A stretch of DNA of 64,000 nt. Origin: Mycobacteroides salmoniphilum. Lineage in GTDB: Bacteria > Actinomycetota > Actinomycetes > Mycobacteriales > Mycobacteriaceae. A program made the translations under genes and the position numbers. The stretch is from assembly GCF_004924335.1 (NCBI RefSeq), contig NZ_CP024633.1:62001-126000 (forward strand), in the 5' to 3' direction. The notes below the pieces were generated by a model that saw nothing but the letters and a program-made list of their open reading frames with translations, had not been told where the DNA came from and did no database searches. Of the stretch, positions 63,725 to 64,000 are shown piece after piece (within the stretch, counting starts at the first letter, position 1; each line of letters opens with the position of its first letter).

Positions 63725-64000
63725 CCGAGCTTCTTGGACCGCAGCTCGTGGCCCTTGGAGGTCAGGCAGCGGCCGGTCTCCAGGTTCCAGTCCCATCCGT
63801 GCAGATTGCAGGTGAGCGTCTTTCCCTCCACCACACCAAATTTCGATAGGTCGGCCTTCAGGTGTGGGCAGCGGCGCTGTATCTCCCAGCCATCCAGGGT
63901 GATCGAGGCACTGTCGTCATGGGCCTCGGCGAACCAACCGTCGGCGTAGGCGATGCGCTCGTTGGTGAGGCATTTGAAGAAGGTGTACAGATACTCGTTG
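63721..64000 (-). CDS. C-terminal part of a Rieske [2Fe-2S] protein (partial)
   Basis: The minus strand enters at the window edge with NEYLYTFFKCLTNERIAYAD and ends RSKKLG. The Rieske motifs are CPHLKADLS (C-x-H) and CNLHGWDWN (C-x2-H). The upstream YLYTFFKCL segment suggests the C-terminus of a larger protein, such as the metallo-beta-lactamase/Rieske fusion exemplified by M. tuberculosis Rv3818. Most of the gene lies outside the window. Confidence 0.75.
   Translation of the reverse strand, partial: NEYLYTFFKCLTNERIAYADGWFAEAHDDSASITLDGWEIQRRCPHLKADLSKFGVVEGKTLTCNLHGWDWNLETGRCLTSKGHELRSKKLG

Overview
The window is high-GC actinobacterial chromosome. It most resembles the Mycobacteroides (Mycobacterium) abscessus-chelonae group. 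This rests on gene content and on gene order shared with the Mycobacterium tuberculosis Rv3834c-Rv3860 interval (gltB/gltD, PHP protein, ethA, espR, sodA, DUF4328 protein, glpQ1, ferritin, DUF2470 protein, pheA, phosphoglycerate mutase, zincin, septum-formation protein, serS), recalled from memory rather than aligned. Several start codons look leaderless: a TANNNT-type hexamer sits about 7 nt upstream of an ATG/GTG, as is common in mycobacteria.

Layout. 1-8 kb: the end of a rhodanese-type sulfurtransferase, a MarR regulator, a DUF1254 lipoprotein, a TetR regulator divergent from a TauD-type dioxygenase with a 20-bp palindromic operator between them, a PhoA-type alkaline phosphatase, and a three-gene SDR / PF10118 / ferredoxin-reductase operon. 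8-18.5 kb: glutamate synthase gltBD, a small unannotated protein gene, methionine aminopeptidase divergent from a small XRE regulator across twin palindromic operators, a GT87 mannosyltransferase-like membrane protein and a PHP-domain protein. 18.5-24.6 kb: a translationally coupled TetR / Baeyer-Villiger monooxygenase / mycofactocin-type SDR / CYP125-like P450 / second Baeyer-Villiger monooxygenase cluster, followed by an EthA-like monooxygenase, a TetR regulator and an enoyl-CoA hydratase. 28-34 kb: a lactone oxidase / PLP-enzyme / RraA operon, a Pro-Ala-Lys-rich membrane protein, and a CopC/YcnI copper-type operon.

34-48 kb: an exported Ser/Thr/Pro-rich protein, an ImmA/IrrE metallopeptidase coupled to a MAB_1171c-type membrane protein, espR, a 1.4-kb gap with few convincing genes but a consensus CRP site, sodA, msrA, a rhodanese, a DUF4328 protein, glpQ1, a methyltransferase, two adjacent ferritins with IdeR-like boxes, and a LytR-CpsA-Psr protein. 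48-64 kb: a CPBP protease, an alpha/beta hydrolase, a DUF2470 protein with an IdeR-like box, pheA and a phosphoglycerate mutase, a Cys-rich small protein, a deletion scar joining the 3' ends of a former FAD-monooxygenase/TetR pair, two MspA-family porins, an orphan PE/PPE/EspG trio, a zincin, a septum-formation protein, ankyrin and GAF proteins, serS, a DUF5718 protein, an F420-type oxidoreductase and the end of a Rieske protein.

Themes: oxidative catabolism of hydrophobic ketones or sterol-like molecules (three flavin monooxygenases, a P450, SDRs), iron homeostasis (ferritins and DUF2470 protein under probable IdeR control), envelope and secretion functions (porins, PE/PPE/EspG, EspR, LCP, alkaline phosphatase), and several traces of gene decay.
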